DNA from: Verrucomicrobia subdivision 6 bacterium
GTDB lineage: Bacteria; Verrucomicrobiota; Verrucomicrobiia; Methylacidiphilales; Verrucolacustridaceae
Assembly: GCA_947442065.1 (NCBI GenBank)
Contig: CANEUY010000004.1
Span: 1-41,723 of the forward strand
Reading direction: 5' to 3'
DNA length: 41,723 bases
Every line of letters begins with the position of its first letter. Position 1 is the stretch's first letter. Made by a program: the position numbers and the translations under genes. Below, one piece after another: positions 37,964 through 41,723 of the stretch. The notes below the pieces were generated by a model. That model was not told the DNA's origin. It was given only the letters and a program-made list of their open reading frames with translations, and ran no database searches.

Positions 37964-38556
37964 CCTTTGCGCAGCAGAATCCGCGATTTTCTCGGAAACG
38001 CATCCGAAGGTGTTGGGACAGGCTCACCAAGAAGCTTTCTCACCTCAGCCTGCATCGCTTTGGGTGAAGTTGTGTCCATTTCCGACCATATCACATCCCC
38101 GTTTTTCCCAAAGACCGTCACCTTCATTTTTTTCTCATCCGAACCCCATCCCAAGGAGTCGGTTGCCTTTCCGTCAAAATCAGCAATTCCACACAGATCC
38201 CCCCTCGGATTTCCCGGATTCTTGTTTGCCCGATACCACGGAACGAGTCGTTCCGCCTCCTCGTCCAGATCTGCCTTCATTTTCCCCAAGGTCCAACCCT
38301 TGAAGAGGGTCCCAAGTGATTTTCTTAAATCGACCACCACGATCACTCTAAATTCCTCCCTACCCTGCCACCCATACAATGCGCGCCCAAATTCCCGGGT
38401 CGTGTCTGCCAACGGTTGACTGCTGGCCAACACAACCGTGATTTTATCCGGCAGGTTCAGCTGCACGAACTTTCCATCGCAATCCTTGGGATGTGCCAAC
38501 TCCTTGGCCCCGGCCGTTCCACCCATCAGAAGCAAAGCTATGAGAACGAACTTCAT
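37960..38556 (-). CDS. Exported hypothetical protein, possibly thioredoxin-fold
   Basis: MKFVLIALLLMGGTAGAKE signal peptide; ATGA overlaps with both neighbours; fold call tentative. Confidence 0.65.
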   Translation of the reverse strand: MKFVLIALLLMGGTAGAKELAHPKDCDGKFVQLNLPDKITVVLASSQPLADTTREFGRALYGWQGREEFRVIVVVDLRKSLGTLFKGWTLGKMKADLDEEAERLVPWYRANKNPGNPRGDLCGIADFDGKATDSLGWGSDEKKMKVTVFGKNGDVIWSEMDTTSPKAMQAEVRKLLGEPVPTPSDAFPRKSRILLRKG

Positions 38557-39719
38557 GCCACCTCCAATAGAAACCCGCTTAGATATCGGCTCTCCGGAAA
38601 AGCAGGATCCATAGGGTGATCGGAAGACTGTTCGAATGTGCATTTAACCTGCACGAGACGCCTCTCCTCTTGGGCTACTTGTTTCACCATCCTTAACAAT
38701 TCCTCACTACCGACGCGGTGCGAGCAAGAAAACGTGGCCAGCACCCCCCCCCGGGCAAGCACCTTCATGGAACTGCGATGAAGCTCGGCCATCAGCCTGG
38801 ATCCCGACTCCGCACTGTCCCGGCTTTTAACCAGCCCCGGTGGGTCCAAGATCACCAGATCATACTCACCCTTGCGACATGTTCGGAGATACCGTGTCAC
38901 ATCTTCCTGCGCCCAACGAACCTTCAGTCCATGATGCTCCGCGTTCTGCCGAGCCAACTCCAAGGAAGGACGGGAAGTATCCACTCCCGTAACCTCGCTG
39001 GCTCCAGCCTGGGCGGCACGAAGGGCAAAACCCCCATTGTGACAGAAAAGATCCAACACCTTCCGCCCTTTGGCCTCCTGCGCAACCCTCCCGTAATTGT
39101 CCTGCTGATCCAGATAAGTTCCGGTTTTTTGCCCAGATCGCAAATCCACCCAGACCTCCATTTCGCCTATTTTTACCAAGACCGGCTTTTCTGGAATCTT
39201 TCCCACCGCCTCCCCAGGTTGCATCTCCAATCCTTCCAGTTTTCTTCCCGAAGCATCTCTCCGAATCCAGATTCCTTCAGGTTGAAGGACATTTTCCACG
39301 GCAGAACGAACCAACCCCCAATGATTCTCCATCCCCTCCGTGGTGATCTGGGCCACCAGATATTTCCCGTACTGATCCAAGACGAGTCCCGGCATCCCGT
39401 CGGATTCCGACCAAAGAATCCTGCGTGCGGGGATATTCTTTCGTTTTGTCAGCGCACCTTGGATTGCTCTTTCCACAAAATCTGAATCAAAGTTTCCAAT
39501 CTCTTTACGAAACCTGCGCCACGCCACCCGGGCCCCATCCCGGTAAAAACCTGTTCCGATCACCTCTCCCTCCGGCCCCTTCGCCACCATGGATCGACCG
39601 CTCCATTCCTTTCCGGGTTCTGTTTCAATTTCGGATTTCAGAATCCAAGGGTGCCCAGCCAAGGCTTTCGATCTTCCGCCCGGCTTCAACCGGAGCGCCC
39701 CCTGTTCAAAATCGGTCAA
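38553..39719 (-). CDS. rlmI: Class I SAM-dependent rRNA (cytosine-C5) methyltransferase, RlmI-like
   Basis: PUA-like N-terminus (LKPGGRSKALAGHPWI), LDLFCHNGGFALRAAQAGASEVTGVDTS, YDLVILDPPGLVKSR. Confidence 0.9.
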   Translation of the reverse strand: MTDFEQGALRLKPGGRSKALAGHPWILKSEIETEPGKEWSGRSMVAKGPEGEVIGTGFYRDGARVAWRRFRKEIGNFDSDFVERAIQGALTKRKNIPARRILWSESDGMPGLVLDQYGKYLVAQITTEGMENHWGLVRSAVENVLQPEGIWIRRDASGRKLEGLEMQPGEAVGKIPEKPVLVKIGEMEVWVDLRSGQKTGTYLDQQDNYGRVAQEAKGRKVLDLFCHNGGFALRAAQAGASEVTGVDTSRPSLELARQNAEHHGLKVRWAQEDVTRYLRTCRKGEYDLVILDPPGLVKSRDSAESGSRLMAELHRSSMKVLARGGVLATFSCSHRVGSEELLRMVKQVAQEERRLVQVKCTFEQSSDHPMDPAFPESRYLSGFLLEVA

Positions 39720-40909
39720 CCGCGGAGATCAGCCACACTGGACTGGCCGATTTCGGGGTACTCATACACGTCCCCCCGGTAGTTCTTTAAAATCACCCTG
39801 TCGTCCGCCATCCCCACAATATAGTTCGGGCCAACAGGAATCTTCCCTCCTCCCCCGGGTCCATCCACCACATAGGTGGGCACCGCGTAGCCGGTGGTAT
39901 GCCCCCGAAGCTGCTCCATGATTTCCTGGCCCTCCCGGATCGTCGTCCGAAGATGGGCTGACCCCGTGATCAGATCGCACTGGTAAAGATAATAGGGGCG
40001 AACGCGACAAAGCAGGAGCTTGTGAAACAACTCCTTCAGAACCTCCGCCCGGTCATTCACCCCTTTAAGGAGAACACTCTGATTGCCGAGCGGAATCCCG
40101 GCATCGGCTAAGCGCCCCAGTGCTTCACGCACCTCCTGGGTCATCTCCTTTGGATGATTCGAGTGAACGCTCATCCAGAGAGGATGATGAATCTTCAGCA
40201 TGCTCACCAATTCCGGCGTGATCCGTTGGGGCAGAAAAATCGGAATTCGAGTGCCAATTCGAATGAACTCAATGCTCGGGATCTTCCTTAAGCGGGTTAA
40301 AATGGCATCTAACTTGGCATCCGAGAGCAACAAGGGATCCCCGCCCGACAGGAGAACATCACGGACTTCCGGATGTTTCTCCAAATACGAGAAGGCTCCC
40401 TCCAGATCCACCGTCAACTCCTGTTCCCCTGCTCCACTGACCACCCGACTCCGGGTGCAGTACCGGCAATAAGAAGCGCATCGATCCGTCACCAACAGAA
40501 GAACCCGATCCGGATACCGGTGGACCAAGCCCGGGACCGGCATATGGGAGTCCTCGCCGCATGGATCCAACATCTCATCGGGGGCAGTGTTCGACTCTTC
40601 GATTCGGGGAACAACCTGACGACGGATGGGACAGTTGGGGTCGTTACGATCGATCAGACTGAAAAAATGAGGCGTGATTCCGAGGGCCAGCTTCTTTCCT
40701 GCAAGGATGGTCCCCGCCCGTTCTTCGGGGGTTAATGGGAGTCGGGACTCCAATTGTTCAAGGTTTTGGATCCGATTGCGCAACTGCCACGACCAGTCGT
40801 TCCAATCAGAATCGGAAACCGAGCCCCAAACATTCGACCGAACCAAGGGAAACTCTTTGGCTTTCAAGGTTGTGGACACAAAATTACCCCACCCATCATC
40901 CCGCGCCAC
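39716..40909 (-). CDS. kamA: Lysine 2,3-aminomutase family radical SAM protein
   Basis: Radical SAM CASYCRYC, DVLLSGGDPLLLSDAKLDAIL, GNQSVLLKGVND, RPYYLYQCDLITGSAHLR. Confidence 0.92.
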   Translation of the reverse strand: MARDDGWGNFVSTTLKAKEFPLVRSNVWGSVSDSDWNDWSWQLRNRIQNLEQLESRLPLTPEERAGTILAGKKLALGITPHFFSLIDRNDPNCPIRRQVVPRIEESNTAPDEMLDPCGEDSHMPVPGLVHRYPDRVLLLVTDRCASYCRYCTRSRVVSGAGEQELTVDLEGAFSYLEKHPEVRDVLLSGGDPLLLSDAKLDAILTRLRKIPSIEFIRIGTRIPIFLPQRITPELVSMLKIHHPLWMSVHSNHPKEMTQEVREALGRLADAGIPLGNQSVLLKGVNDRAEVLKELFHKLLLCRVRPYYLYQCDLITGSAHLRTTIREGQEIMEQLRGHTTGYAVPTYVVDGPGGGGKIPVGPNYIVGMADDRVILKNYRGDVYEYPEIGQSSVADLRG

Positions 40910-40924
40910 ATCAAATATCAGGTG

Positions 40925-41723
40925 CTAGGAAACTCTTCTTTTCACCAAATCCACCATTCGATCTTTTACAGTGGCAACAGTTTGAGCCCCCTCATCCCCC
41001 TTTTCCCGACTCCTTACCGCCACCTGACCCGCCTCCGCCTCGCGGTTCCCGCAAACCAATAAAAATGGCACTTTTTCCAACTGCCCGCGGCGAATCTGCG
41101 CGCCCAGCTTGTCCCCTTTCTTATCCACCGAGACCCGCAACCCTGCTGCTTTAAACTCTTCCGCGCACTTTTCCGCATACGCCACCATCTGATCGTTAAC
41201 CGGAAGGAACCGGGCCTGCTCGGGCGCTAACCAAACCGGAAAAGCCCCACGGAAATGTTCGATCAAGACCCCGGTAAACCGCTCCAATGAACCGAACGGC
41301 GCCCGATGAACCATCACGGGTCGGTGCTTCTGGTTGTCCGCCCCAGTATAGGTTAGGTCAAACCGTTCCGGCAGATTGTAGTCCACCTGAACAGTCCCCA
41401 ACTGCCACTCCCGACCAATCACGTCCTTCACCACAAAGTCGATCTTCGGTCCGTAAAACGCCGCCTCCCCAGGCTCTTCACTCGTCTTCACCCCCAACTT
41501 CTTTGCCGCCTCCTTTACCGCTTTCTCCGCTTTGTCCCAACCATCCTTCGATCCCACATATTTATCCGAAGCCGGATCCCTCAAACCCACCCTCACCCGA
41601 AAATCCCCGATCCCCAAGGTGTCGAGAACCAGCCTCACCATCTCCAGACACCCCTCGACTTCCTTGGCCACCTGCTCCTCGGTGCAGAACAAATGAGCGT
41701 CATCCTGGGTAAATCCACGCACC
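40925..41723 (-). CDS. thrS: Threonyl-tRNA synthetase, C-terminal part (5' end outside the window)
   Basis: RGFTQDDAHLFCTEEQ motif, HRAPFGSLERFTGVLIEHF, anticodon-binding domain; open at the window edge. Confidence 0.95.
   Translation of the reverse strand, partial: VRGFTQDDAHLFCTEEQVAKEVEGCLEMVRLVLDTLGIGDFRVRVGLRDPASDKYVGSKDGWDKAEKAVKEAAKKLGVKTSEEPGEAAFYGPKIDFVVKDVIGREWQLGTVQVDYNLPERFDLTYTGADNQKHRPVMVHRAPFGSLERFTGVLIEHFRGAFPVWLAPEQARFLPVNDQMVAYAEKCAEEFKAAGLRVSVDKKGDKLGAQIRRGQLEKVPFLLVCGNREAEAGQVAVRSREKGDEGAQTVATVKDRMVDLVKRRVS

Noticed and set aside
1-41723. CRISPR arrays, insertion sequences, phage or defence islands
   Set aside because: No repeat-spacer pattern, transposase, integrase or inverted-repeat-bounded element was seen; nearly all DNA is accounted for by core-type genes.

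Overview
41.7 kb of densely packed bacterial chromosome, read as mostly core genes. Lineage is probably PVC/Verrucomicrobia-like, inferred from a Minf_1886-type protein and a DUF1844 protein next to leuS. Main blocks: smc-IMPase-gltX-pgsA-der (+); an ABC exporter with an envelope protein and a TPR lipoprotein-like protein (-); an AsmA-like protein (+); leuS with three small downstream genes (-); rdgB (+); plsY-gpsA-VOC-rpe-lepA-lepB (-); a TPR protein (+); RNase P RNA, a 66-aa membrane ORF and a WG-repeat protein (-); tRNA-Val(TAC) followed directly by nfeD-floA-third gene, then aguB-aguA-hisG (+); a tiny ribosomal-type ORF nested in a TPR gene (+); and thrS-kamA-rlmI-hyp-hemA-hemC-cobA/hemD-TPR (-), where seven genes are joined by six overlaps. 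I saw no CRISPR array, transposon, phage or defence island. The most interesting observations are: (1) an unlisted 34-aa Lys/Arg-rich ORF (COX24/AURKAIP1, bS22-like) fully nested out of frame in the 5' end of a TPR gene; (2) an unlisted 34-aa membrane miniprotein overlapping the leuS stop codon; (3) a nfeD reading frame starting about 2 nt after tRNA-Val; (4) a signal peptidase I with an insertion of about 100 aa after the catalytic serine; (5) an uncharacterised ABC exporter cassette. No searches were run; family calls come from recognised motifs.
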